This document shows positions 25,876 through 36,438 of a DNA stretch of 64,000 bases, in pieces. The stretch covers positions 1,364,001 through 1,428,000 of the forward strand of contig JAVFKD010000016.1 of assembly GCA_036429605.1 (NCBI GenBank). The letters are read 5' to 3'. Below the pieces are notes generated by a model. It made no database searches, had not been told where the DNA came from, and worked only from the letters and a program-made list of their open reading frames with translations. Numbering within the stretch: the first letter of the stretch is position 1; each line of letters starts with the position of its first letter. Both the position numbers and the translations under genes were made by a program. Source of the stretch: Cladobotryum mycophilum (lineage: Eukaryota > Ascomycota > Sordariomycetes > Hypocreales > Hypocreaceae).

Positions 25876-27011
25876 TGTTCACATCCATCCATCTATCTAT
25901 CCGTCTACTTTTACCGAGGATATGATGATGCACCGGGTTGAGCGGATGCTTTGCTGTCAACGAGCTCGGCTATCTGCCCTCACCGCGTGTGCTCAGACGT
26001 GTCTCCATTCGTGACCGAGAGGGTCATGAAATGACTTGAATGAGAGAAGAAGAAAAAAGCACATGCAGCGATTGCTTCAATTGCACATCTTCAGCAATCC
26101 TTCAACAGTCATACATCTATCTATGGAAGTAATAATACCATAACCGTCGTGCATAAAAGGCCCAAACAAAAAGGCGCGCCAGACGCCAGTCCTAGTACGA
26201 GTAGTAAAACACGCCGTTCGGCAGACGAAGAACCCCCCCGGAGTCAGTCACACACCATTGACCATCATGGATGGGATGGGATGGGATGGATGGATGCCAT
26301 GCGGCGACTTTGCACAAGTCAAGCTTCTTCCTTGCATTTGCTCGTTTCCGGTGCTTCTCCATCCCATCCCATCCAATCCCCTTCTAGGACCCTTCGACGC
26401 TCCACCGTTGCCCGGCCAGACCGACCAGATGCAGAAAACGAGAGCAGGAAAAAAAAATACATGCGAACAAAAAAAAAAAAGGCCGCTCCGTGGAATCCGG
26501 AATGGAACAATCAACTTCTTCAGGGGGGGGTCGGTTGCCTGACAATGCCGAAAACGTCCGCCGGGGATTCTTTGGTCCTTTTTTCTTTTTGCTTCCAGAT
26601 TCTGTTACTAGTCGCTCTTTCCGTTTCGTTTCGTTATCAATTAATTTGTTTCCCTTTTAGCACGAACAACGCGAAGAAGAGGCACTCACTCACGCACATA
26701 CACGCTTAGCTGACAGTATCTGTGCGCAAGGCCCATGACCTCATCCTGCCTTTGAACCCCGGTCTTGGCGAGGCGGCGTGCCGTAATTTATGGCTTGTAC
26801 TTGTAGGGCTTTTTTGATTGTCACCAAGACTTGTGCACACTCTCATTGGGTGGATGGCGATCAGAGTCAAACAACGATTCAGAAGCTTGGAATCATTTAT
26901 ACGCATCTACTTTAGTATCTACAGCTAATTAGAAGAGGTCTCAACTTCTTATCCAAGGGTCTCAAATTTTTTTATCCACAGCTTGGATGCACAGTTTACA
27001 CAAGCACATAA

Positions 27012-27373
27012 TACGGAGTACATAACTCGATATGCTTATTTCAGTATTGCTACGTGACCATGCAGCCATCACCTCTCGATGTAACAGTCTTCTTATTATT
27101 ATACCCCTTGAAGCAATACGGCTCATAAAATACCTCTCTTATTTTCCTGAAATTGCCTACGGACCGGACCCTCTGTTCGAAGTAGGTAGGTAGGTAGGTA
27201 GGTAGGTAGAGAGGTATGAAGGTACCTTGCAGAACAGAGGTGCCTGTACTACTCCGTACGAAAGGGAACGATGAGCGCCGTGTATGTAAAGTCAGCACGG
27301 AACGATCGGAAACAACAGGCCCATGTATGTACCTAGGCAGTTCCTGCATTTAATATGGAGTGAGTACTCCGTA
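27012..27373. repeat. Cluster of three TACTCCGTA-type 9-mers plus AGGT array
   Basis: TACGGAGTA at 27012-27020 and TACTCCGTA at 27250-27258 and 27365-27373, all exact. An (AGGT)n array at 27183-27209 lies between them. The 9-mer has inverted ends (TAC and GTA) around TCC. Its role is unknown to me. Confidence 0.85.
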
Positions 27374-27918
27374 GACGGGGGCGGTCAACACCAGCATGTA
27401 CTGTATGTACAGGTCATATTGACAGCCCCACGCTGGGGGATCAACATGGAAGGATTCATACCTATGTAATAGTCAATGAGCGGTAATTTTTCCGTCTATG
27501 GAGACAGATAAGCTGCCAGAAAAGGCCTCTCATGTTTTCCTGTATCTAACCTGTTATATACATTGCATCTCAGCTCAACCGCTCCTGGATTGTTTCCAAT
27601 TGATTCATGTCATAAAGGTATATACCTCTACACAATAACCCCGAGGAGACACGAGGGAACCGCGTGAGAGACATTCCTCAAATTCGGATGTTACCTCAGA
27701 GGTACAACTCACGTGCCATCTCACGTGAACATGTGGAATCATGTGTTCTCCTCGGGCGCATGACGAGAAAAGGAATCAACCTGTCGATGAAAATGCTCAG
27801 GCGGTTGAATCCGTGTCCGCCGTCATCTTCGCTCCTCTCTATGTGATTTGTATCGCTCTTCTTGTCGCCATTGTTCGGTATCGCTGACTTCGGCGTCGGC
27901 TTCCCTACGTCGCCCAAG

Positions 27919-29372
27919 ATGGCGTCATGGCTTAACCAGCTCCGGCGCTTGAACCACCACAACATCTCAACCTTCCGCAACGCTCCACTGGCAGAGATCT
28001 CCGGATCGTTTGGTGATTTGGGGACTTTGCTCCCCCTTATGATTGCTTTGGCAGTCAAGGGGTACATTGACCTGGGCTCGACGCTCGTCTTTTCGGGCAT
28101 ATTCAATGTCCTGACTGGCATGTTCTTCGGCATACCCTTGCCGGTTCAACCCATGAAGGTAAGTCGAGCTTCACCCTGCGTCATTTTATAGGTCCCATTC
28201 AAGAGCTCCGTAGTTTGTCCGCTTGACGAAGACTACTAATCATAACTCCCTGTTTTCATGTTTGACAGGCTATAGCTGCAGCCGCCATTTCATCTCGGGA
28301 GGACCCGTCGATGGGCGTTGTCATTGCAGCAGGGCAATGGGTTGCTGTCGGCGTGCTTTTCCTAAGCGTCACCGGCTTGCTACGTTACGCCGTCACTGTT
28401 GTCCCTATCCCAGTTGTCAAGGGAATCCAGCTCGGCGCTGGTCTGTCACTTATCCTTGGCGCCGGTTCATCTCTTCTGCAACCACTGCAATGGATTCATC
28501 CTGTCCTGGATAATCGCATATGGGCTCTCATTGCATTCTTCGCCCTTATCTTGACCCAGCGTATACCTCGTTTCCCATATGCCCTTAGTTTCCTCGTCCT
28601 TGCGCTGCTATTTTCTCTCATCCAAGTAGCGACTTCGCATCACAGTCTACCGTGGTTCGATATCTGGCGTCCAAAGTTTGTGCAGCCTGCCTGGATTGGC
28701 GTGGGAGATGCACCGGCCTTGTGGATGGCGATAGGGCAGCTGCCGCTGACCACGCTCAATTCGATAATAGCGGTGAGTGCACTGTCGAGCGACTTGCTTC
28801 CCGAATTGCCAACACCCTCCGTCACCTCCGTTGGTCTTAGTGTCGCCCTTATGAACCTCACGGGCACCTGGTTTGGCGCCATGCCGGTGTGTCATGGTGC
28901 CGGTGGACTGGCTGCTCAGTACCGCTTTGGAGCACGTAGCGGTGCCAGCGTCATTTTCCTGGGCATCTTGAAAATCCTTCTCGGACTCTTGTTTGGGAGG
29001 ACGCTTGTAGACCTTCTCACACAATACCCAAAGAGCTTACTCGGCATCATGGTCTTGGCATCTGGATTGGAACTAGCCAAGGTTGGACACACCCTCAACA
29101 AAGGAGCTCCAGACCTGTGGCAGGAATCCGCCGAGCGAGAGGGACCGGCATCGATTCTCAGAAAACACCGCATCTTGTCTGATGAGGAGCGCCTAGAACG
29201 ATGGACTGTCATGCTCATGACCACAGCATGCATTCTTGCATTCAAGAATGATGCCGTTGGCTTCACGGCAGGCATGCTTTGCCATGGATCCTACAGATTG
29301 TCCGACAAATTCATTGAGTGGAAAAATCGCCGCTTCGGTATCTCAAGTGAGAGATTGCCGCTGCTAAACTGA
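27919..29372 (+). CDS. MOT1-type molybdate (SulP-related) transporter
   Basis: Predicted 447-residue multi-span membrane protein. Exons 27919-28158 and 28269-29372; the intron has a perfect GTAAGT donor and joins PMK to AIAAAA. The family carries molybdate, needed for molybdenum cofactor enzymes such as nitrate reductase; some fungal members are annotated simply as sulfate transporters. The two signature segments of MOT1 proteins are present: GSFGDLGTLLPL near residues 29-40, and a second half-repeat with the conserved PVCHGAGGLAAQYRFGARSG segment near 322-341. About ten hydrophobic helices are visible, and there is no C-terminal STAS domain, which separates MOT1 from ordinary sulfate permeases. 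The ATG at 27919 is followed immediately by a short polar head and then the first signature. Molybdate specificity is inferred from family only. Confidence 0.88.
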
Positions 29373-29492
29373 TGGCATGTAAACTGCTTATAATTATGCT
29401 CTACTCTAATATCAAACATGATCGAATCTTGTTATACAATATTGGCCATACGTGGCCCTATTCCGGACCGGCTATTACTTCTTCCTTTTCTT

Positions 29493-30143
29493 TCATACCT
29501 TTTCAGGGAATAGTTGTTTTGAGTGTCTAGACCCCGGCCAGCCCCGATAGTGCTGTCCATGACTTTCCTTCACCTTGCCCAGCAGAGCGAGCTCATAGAT
29601 GACAAAGAGCGAGCCGCAGATTCCCAACGAAGCCCCTTCAACAATGGCCGTCACCTTGGCTGTGATGCTCCATGTGCCGTGCTGTTGAGTGTACACACCG
29701 ATGAGAGTTGAAACCAAACCGGCCAGGGAGTTGGTCATGCCGGGTAGGAACAGCTTGTTGACCAGCCATACATAGTTCCTGCGGTGTATGATCGAAAGCA
29801 CAAACATGCCCGAGGCTGATATCCCGCACATGACGGCCGCTATGGCTAGGAGTGGAATGTTTCTGACGCTTTTGAGAATCGCTTTTGCAGCTTGGCTTTC
29901 CCAGTCATCGCCACTGCCACTCTTGCTTTCGACGGATTTTTGAAGAGTTGTAAAGGTTCCAGGGAGGAAAAGGAACCCCGCCAAGAGGAGCCAAACGAAG
30001 GCCGACCCCAAGATGTTGTGTAGTGTGGGTATTTCATCTTGCTGGAGAAGCATCTGTACATATCTGGAGTGCATAGAGTCGCTTCGCTGAAGTGGCCTGG
30101 GCTGCCATTGATGGGCGAAATAATGATGTATACGTCTTGCCAT
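29493..30143 (-). CDS. Conserved-type four-helix membrane protein, function unknown
   Basis: An intronless 216-residue protein. The ATG at 30143 is chosen because the residues before it are an unlikely hydrophobic extension without an ATG at its start. A polar, His/Gln-rich head of about 40 residues is followed by helices at about 44-66, 95-118, 130-150 and 160-185, with a short basic C-terminal tail. An RRNYVW loop lies between helices 2 and 3. I do not recognise a named domain; the layout resembles uncharacterised membrane proteins of filamentous ascomycetes. It converges on the molybdate transporter gene with only 120 bases between the stop codons, so the two transcripts probably overlap at their 3' ends. 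No functional link to the transporter can be claimed. Confidence 0.72.
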   Translation of the reverse strand: MARRIHHYFAHQWQPRPLQRSDSMHSRYVQMLLQQDEIPTLHNILGSAFVWLLLAGFLFLPGTFTTLQKSVESKSGSGDDWESQAAKAILKSVRNIPLLAIAAVMCGISASGMFVLSIIHRRNYVWLVNKLFLPGMTNSLAGLVSTLIGVYTQQHGTWSITAKVTAIVEGASLGICGSLFVIYELALLGKVKESHGQHYRGWPGSRHSKQLFPEKV

Positions 30144-31526
30144 TATGAATGTAAGAGAAAATGAAATGAAGAAAATTGAATTGAATACACAAGCCCGCTT
30201 GCGGAAAATATTAACACGAAGAAAGCTGACCAAGTTGATGTGAGAATACAAATAGCGGCCAGCCAGCTTCTTGTATATGTAGGTACTAGTAGTTCTATGT
30301 CTTGAACACTAACAACACATTGGACCGTTACACAATGACGGTCAACAAAACGGGCCTACAGGAGTCTGATCCCTTGTCTGCTTAACTGCTTTACGAAACA
30401 AATAGGCATAAAAATAGAAGTCTTTACGAGTGTGTTCAGGTTACTGGATCTGAGCTGTTGGTTACGTGTCGCAGTAGCCGCCGAGAGACAAGAGGTGCAG
30501 CTTTGTAATTGGCCAATGGGCAAGTGGGTATCCTACTACCTATACTTGGCAAGCTTGGGTCTTGTTGTCTGGTCTCTCTCTCTGGCTGCTGACAAGACGG
30601 GTTGAGGTTTCCGTTCGATTGGAAATGAAACAGTTGATTGTGACGGTCTGATGAGCATGGACACGTTGGAAGTTGAGACAGCAAATCTATGATCTGATGA
30701 AGGAGAAGTGGCTTTTGAGTAGTACAGACTTTGTCTACGGGAGGGAACCTTACAGTGAGTGTTGAGCGGCACGCCAAACTTGGATCGACTAAGGAATCAG
30801 TGTTGTGTTTTCGACTCCCAAGATACATGCCTTGGATGGCTGTTGTGCTGATACCGCCTCTATTTGTATGAGAAGAGATTTGCTGTTGCTCAAATACGAC
30901 GCTGAAAAGCGTGAAAGAATGACTCACATCAAATGCGCTCAACTGAGGAAGTTGGGGAACATCAATGCATTGACTGTATACTTTGGGAGTACTTTTAGTG
31001 CAGTATGTGTTTACATGCAATACATTGTATCTTTCTAGTACTATCTTGCATTTAGCGGTGTCATGGTGACTTCCAATGCGAGGAAACAAACAAACAAACA
31101 ATGAATGGAAAAAAAGTCTCCAAAGGCGACGCGGGGAAAGAGCGCATGTGCAAGCGCAAAAAGTTGAATGGCTAACAGCGGCTAGAGCGACCCAAAAGAT
31201 TTCCCAGTGGAAAGAACCAAAGGCTGGCCAATCAGATCGCATGATCGCGCCCTGTTGACCCTCCAAAAAAAAGAATCGCGCCAGGGAAAGTTCAGCGAGG
31301 CGGAAAGGGAAAGAGCAATACTACCTAGAGAGAGAGGCTGCAAAAGGGCTCTCGCCAATTCTTTTTCGTCGTTTTGCCCGAGGCTCCCCAGCCCAGCCAG
31401 CAGCCTCAGCGCAAATCAACTTGCAGCGCTTCCATCGTCGCCCCATTCGACCACGTTCCCACGCCCCAAAGGATCCTTTTGATTGGGCTGGAGGCGAACG
31501 AGCTGTTTTTGCAGGGAAAGGCAGCG
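30144..31526. other. Divergent spacer and fhl1 promoter/leader
   Basis: No supportable gene. It contains the promoter of the four-helix membrane protein (left end) and that of fhl1 (right end). A long minus-strand open frame at 30436-31266 lacks domain content. The region from 31260 to 31526 looks like a transcribed 5' leader. Confidence 0.6.
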
Positions 31527-34500
31527 ATGACTTCGTCCAGCGCCGGCCTGGACGGCCACCACCACCACCACCCCCATCATCGTCAACATCGTCAACATCA
31601 TGTCGACGTCAATCCCCTCGCTCAAACTGGCGCACAAGCTGCTGTCGCCGTCAACGATGCTGTCGTCTCTGCTTTTGCTGCATCTGCTGCATCCGTAGAA
31701 GCATCCGGGAAACCATCTGAACATGCGCCAGCGCAGAGGCCAGCGACTGAATCAAATCCAGACCCATCCGCAGGAGCGCCGCAGCCGCCGCCAAACCTTT
31801 CATCGCCCGTGGATGAGCCATCTCAAGCTTCTGCTTCTGATCCCAAGCCCACCGCCCCTGATGCCTCCGCTACTACTACCGCCGCCGCATTGTCCAGCTC
31901 ATCCGCAGCGCAAACCCCGACTCGAGAATTGCTTCAATCTGCAACCGGGGAAAAGACGGCAGATGCGGCTTCATCGTCAAAGCGACCGTCCACACCACCT
32001 CCGAACTCTACCAACACCATCACGATGAGCAAGACAGCCCAAAATCCACCTGTCACTCCGACGGCGCACACCTCTTATTTCGACAACGCCAATAGCAATG
32101 CGAAAACCAACAATTACACTGATGTAACAATGCCCGACGCCCCTGATTCAAATGCAGCTGTCTCAACCGCAGAGGCGCCAGCGCATCAGCAGACTGACCC
32201 CGTGCAGATGCAGCAGCAGAAACAACAGCTCGCTGTACAGATCCCCCCACCGAGCAATACCCACCATCGACCCCTTATACATCCACGACGGCTCTTGATC
32301 AGCACGCATATATGATGATGGCTTTAGCTACCATGTCGGCAGCACCGCCCGCCATGTCCCCTCCTCCAACTGTTACACCATCACAGGTCACCCTCCCAAA
32401 CCCCTTGGCCGAAGGATACAATGGCCTTGCATCAACCCACAACCTCCGCCAGTCCGGCATCGACTTGGGCCTTGAATCCTTTGCGCGCATCGAATTCGCC
32501 GACAGTGTCTTCCAGATGACCACATATGCCGTCATCGTTGGACGAGATCAGAGAGCTCTGGAGCAGGCGCGTCGTGATGAGAAGCGTTCCGACGAGTATA
32601 AGCGGAGGGTGGAAGAGAATGCCAGCAAAGGGCTCCCGCCACCATCTCCCATTCTCCACGACCGCAGCAAATTTAGCAAATCCTATGTCAGTGAGGAGGG
32701 TGGAATGCTGGGCCCTGAATCTGACAGTGAGGAAAACGGTCGTCCGGCAAAGAGGCGCAAGACTAGCACTACGGGCTCCTCGAAAGACGAAAATGACAAT
32801 TCTCAGGAGGGTGTCATTTCAAACCGCCAATACGTATCTCATACCCCTGGTGCTGCTGCTGTCGATTTAGCTTCTCTAAGGCCATCCCCTTGGCATGTTC
32901 CTTTTATCGGCATCCACTCCCCTGGCCCAAACATTGCTAGCAAGACGAAAGCCATTTCGCGAGAGCATCTCAAGATTGCGTATAATCAGGACGAAGGTGT
33001 TTTCGAGGCTATCCCCTTGCACAAAAACGGATTCTTCTGCGAAGATGTACACTACAAGAGTGATAAGGTCGTCTTGAAATGCGGAGATAGGTTACAAATC
33101 AAGGATATTGATTTTCGATTCATGATCAATGGAGTAGAAAGGGGACGAACAGGTGCTGAAGAGTACATGGAAGAGGAGGCCGCAAGGAAGCGTCATGCCC
33201 ATGGTGGAAAGGAGATGAGCTTTGATTTTGAGCAATCGCATGGCAACGGCCAGATTCAAGACACCAGCGATGAGCTTTCGGATGTTGAAGTTAGTCCCGC
33301 CGAGTTGTCCGATTTTGGCGGAGAGGGAGAGGAAGAGGAAGAGGAGGAGGAGGATGATGATGACGAAGAGGAGGAGGAGGAAGGAGATGAGGGAGACGCA
33401 GAAGGCGAGGACGAAGATGCAGAAGGTGATACAGCCATGGACGATGATTCTGAACTGAGGGCCGAGGGCGATGCCAACGCTGATCTATCGATGCCACAAA
33501 TGCCCAAGAAACGAGGCCCAGGGAGACCACCGAAGAATGGCATCATGTCAAAGCGAGAACAGCGCTTGCTTAAGAAGCAGCAACAGGAAATGGCTAAGAA
33601 GACACTGCCTCAAGTGCCTCCGGTAGAACCCCCTATTAAGCGCAAGGTCGGACGGCCTAGAAAGCATCCATTGCCGGAAGCCGTTGGTGAACGGCCAGAA
33701 AAACGTAAATACAAACCTCGGAAACCCAAGAATGAGGAGGGTGGTGAGGGCTCTGATGCCGAGAGACGGGCCAGAGAGAAGAAGGAGAAGAAAGTACGCC
33801 CCAAGTCGCCTCCTCTGGAACTCAAGATTGAGGACTACACCGAAGAGCAACTCCAAAAACCGAATAAGAACTATGGCGTTCTTATTGATGAGACGTTAAC
33901 AGCAGCCGGGCCCGATGGCCTCACACTGAAGCAGATTTACAAGAGAATATGTCAGCGATATCCGTGGTTCTATTTCCACACAGAGACCAAGGGGTGGGAA
34001 AGCAGTGTTCGGCACAATCTAATTGGGAACGAGGCTTTTAAAAAGGACGAAACAACGAATCTATGGTCCCGTGTTCCGGGGGTGGAGTTGGATGCTGGAA
34101 AGAAACGCAAGGCAACCTCACCAGATCGGGGACTGGCGGCAGCGCAAGGCTACGGACCCTATTCTTATCCTTACAACACGCCACATATGGCACCAGGGGC
34201 GCCACCTGGTTACCCCCCGGGTCAAGCACCGCCCCCTGGATATCAAGTACCCGGCTACGGCGGGCAACCAACCCATGCTGTCCGACCTGCACAGTACGCT
34301 GCAACAGCTACAGCGCCTGCTCAGCCGGTCCAGCCAGTTCCATCGGTTGGCGTTTCACCACCTGCTCCAACTCAGCTTCCTGGCTATGGGCCTCCCCGGC
34401 TCCCGCTCGACCCCAAGTTGGTATACCACAGCCCGGTGCCTACAGTTCACCATATGCAAGACCCCCGCCTGCGGCAAATGCTCATGTCAAGACTGAAGAT

Positions 34501-35202
34501 GGCAGTGTGCCACCTCCAACTGCTGTGCCTGCTCAGACGTCACCTCCCGTTGTCGCGCCCGTCACTGCTGCCAAGACAGTTCCCAGTGCTGTACAAACGG
34601 CTCAACAGGTGCCTGCAACAGGTACAAAGCGTCCAGCACCCACGACAACTCCTCCATCTACTGCATTGGCTAGACCCGTTGTTGATCCTCGCCTTCTTTC
34701 GGCTGTTGTTGGGCTTAAAAATGGCCTTGTGGAGAATCTCAAGAAAGCACGGAACCCCAAGGCAGAGGCAATCGTCATGTCGGCACTCAACCGCTGTATT
34801 GGACTGAAGAAGGAAGCAACGGAGAACGACAAGATGGAAACTATCTGTATTAAAGGTATAAGACAAGTCATTGATGGTTTTACAAAGGGGAAGAGTCCTA
34901 CACCTGGTACCTCGGCCACTCAACCAGACACACCTCTTGTTTTCGAGCCAAAGATCCTCGCCTCATTGAATGGCTTCAAGGATATCTCTATCAAAACACT
35001 TAAAGCCCGACTTGGCGAAGGTAGGGCTGAAGCAGTAACACTATCAGCTATCGACCGGGTCATTGGTCTCGCAGACGCAAGCATTGTGCCAAAACCCGCC
35101 GAGGGTGAAATCGCGGGCAACCTCGAGGGAGTCGAACAGCATCTCATGAGCTCTATCCGTCAGCTGCTTATGGGCATGCACCAGAAATTACAAGGCGCAT
35201 AG
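31527..35202 (+). CDS. fhl1: FHL1-like forkhead transcription factor with FHA domain (reading frame interrupted twice)
   Basis: In yeast, Fhl1 controls ribosomal-protein gene transcription. No introns are apparent. The ATG at 31527 opens a low-complexity His, Ala, Ser and Pro head. The FHA domain spans about residues 317-530, with VGRD, SREHLKI and a late KDIDFRF strand. An acidic run of E and D follows near 602-633. Two AT-hook-like motifs, GPGRPPK and VGRPRKH, lie near 661 and 704. The winged-helix forkhead domain is at about 775-865 and contains SSVRHNL. FHL1 rather than Fkh1/2 is favoured by its large size, an atypical forkhead start (KPNKNYG) and the AT-hooks. The frame changes twice, near C6 at 32243-32248 and near C4 at 34411-34414. 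Both shifts need one extra base, and with these the span equals 1,225 codons plus stop, so the gene is probably intact in the organism. It faces boi2 tail to tail. Confidence 0.85.
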
Positions 35203-35684
35203 TTAGTTAGAACAAGGAAAGGAGAGGCTTTTTTTTTGGAACTGGGAAAAACAGGCTTAGTTTAGTGATGTGTTTTTCTCTAATCGAGAGGGAGCTGGAC
35301 ATTTTAGTTTTTTTACCTTGTGTTTCATTTGGCGTGGGAAAGGGGGGAGGGAGGGGAAGGGGGAAACTTTGCCTAGGCGCTTGATGATGATGCTGCTACT
35401 CTTGGTGTTTCGGTTATTGGACGGGAGGAAGGGGGTTTACCAAAAAAAGAAACAAGGTTTGAAGATTCAATCATTACTTCTATGAGGCCATGATCCGATG
35501 TAGAGAGCAACTATAATAAGCTAGCGTGTTTGGTCGAATTGTACGAAGAATGTTCATGCCCAATCCATATGTTGACTCGGAGATTTGTATATATAGCATG
35601 ATGGATGATACGATGCCCCTATCTAGGTAGGTAGATATCCTAATAGATAGTATGAGGTCACGGAATTCACAAGCAACTTTACTC

Positions 35685-35687
<3 letters not shown>

Positions 35688-35746
<59 letters not shown>
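35688..35746. repeat. (GA)n microsatellite, 59 bp
   Basis: The longest simple repeat in the window, perfect GA dinucleotides, in the spacer between two convergent genes. Confidence 0.95.
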
Positions 35747-35751
<5 letters not shown>

Positions 35752-36021
35752 CATCAAAGTACTCATCAAAAGTTTAACTCATCTTTATTAAAACCGCTTA
35801 CTTTTATCTGTCCGCCCACCTTGAAGCTCCAAGCTCAGCAAGAACCCTCCCCCTTATTCTACTCTCCTCTCCTCAATCACGCCCCTCTCTCTAACATCCG
35901 CCAAAGCAGACACCACCCCCCAAAAGAAAAAAGCAACTAAAAAGTAATAATCTCTTCCTGTCTTTTTCTCTCTCTCCTTGTACATAGAAGATATAAAAAA
36001 AACCGAGACTCCCGTTTTGTC

Positions 36022-36041
36022 TGTGTGTGTGTGTGTGTGTG
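36022..36041. repeat. (GT)n microsatellite
   Basis: Ten GT units in the probable 3' region of boi2. Confidence 0.9.
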
Positions 36042-36438
36042 CTTTCCTACCAAATTCGACGCTCATCCAGCGTAAGCCATCGTAAATCTCATGGGTGGGG
36101 GAATTGATGTTTAAAAAAGAAGATAGGAAAAAAAGAAGAAGGAAAGAGAAAAAGAACAAAGCGTAATACATAGGAATCCCTCCTCCTTTAAAAGGTCTTT
36201 GAGATAAGAGAATAGAAAAGAAAAAGGAAATACAAGGTAAAAGGACAGCTCTTGTGAGTCCCATGAGGTAAACTCCAAGTATCATATTACATTTCTTACA
36301 GCACTCCCTCAACACTTTTGCCCATCATTGCTCCTAAAAACTGCAAACGAACGCTAGGAGCTCTAGGATACGCTCCATTATCATGGACACATCGATACTT
36401 CATCTTTTTATTCACCTCCGCCTCCGACGTAACGCAGC

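Larger units (their letters stand above)
23901..27918. other. 4-kb intergenic region with many simple repeats
   Basis: No supportable gene. Contents include a GA-rich tract near 24345-24372, GT near 24592-24606, (TGTTG)n at 24867-24895, (TGCTA)n at 25846-25875, (AGGT)n at 27183-27209 and three exact TACTCCGTA-type 9-mers at 27012-27373. Open frames such as the one at 26149-26709 begin without ATG and overlap repeat sequence. The last 400 bases are the promoter of the MOT1-type transporter. Confidence 0.6.
35203..36438. other. Convergent fhl1-boi2 spacer
   Basis: No gene. It carries the 3' regions of two convergent genes, with (GA)n at 35688-35746 and (GT)n at 36022-36041 as the visible features. 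Confidence 0.7.

Noticed and set aside
26149..26709. 186-codon plus-strand frame
   Set aside because: It starts at GTG, overlaps repeated GGGATGGGATGG sequence and shows no domain.
30436..31266. 276-codon minus-strand frame between the four-helix protein gene and fhl1
   Set aside because: No domain content; it overlaps the likely fhl1 promoter and leader and has Ser/Cys-rich random composition.
32243..32248. Programmed -1 frameshift as the general cause of the six breaks
   Set aside because: Only the fhl1 C6 and boi2 runs resemble slippery heptamers; the other breaks are at CCCC, GGG or AAA with no stimulatory structure seen. The shared direction and homopolymer context fit a sequencing error better.
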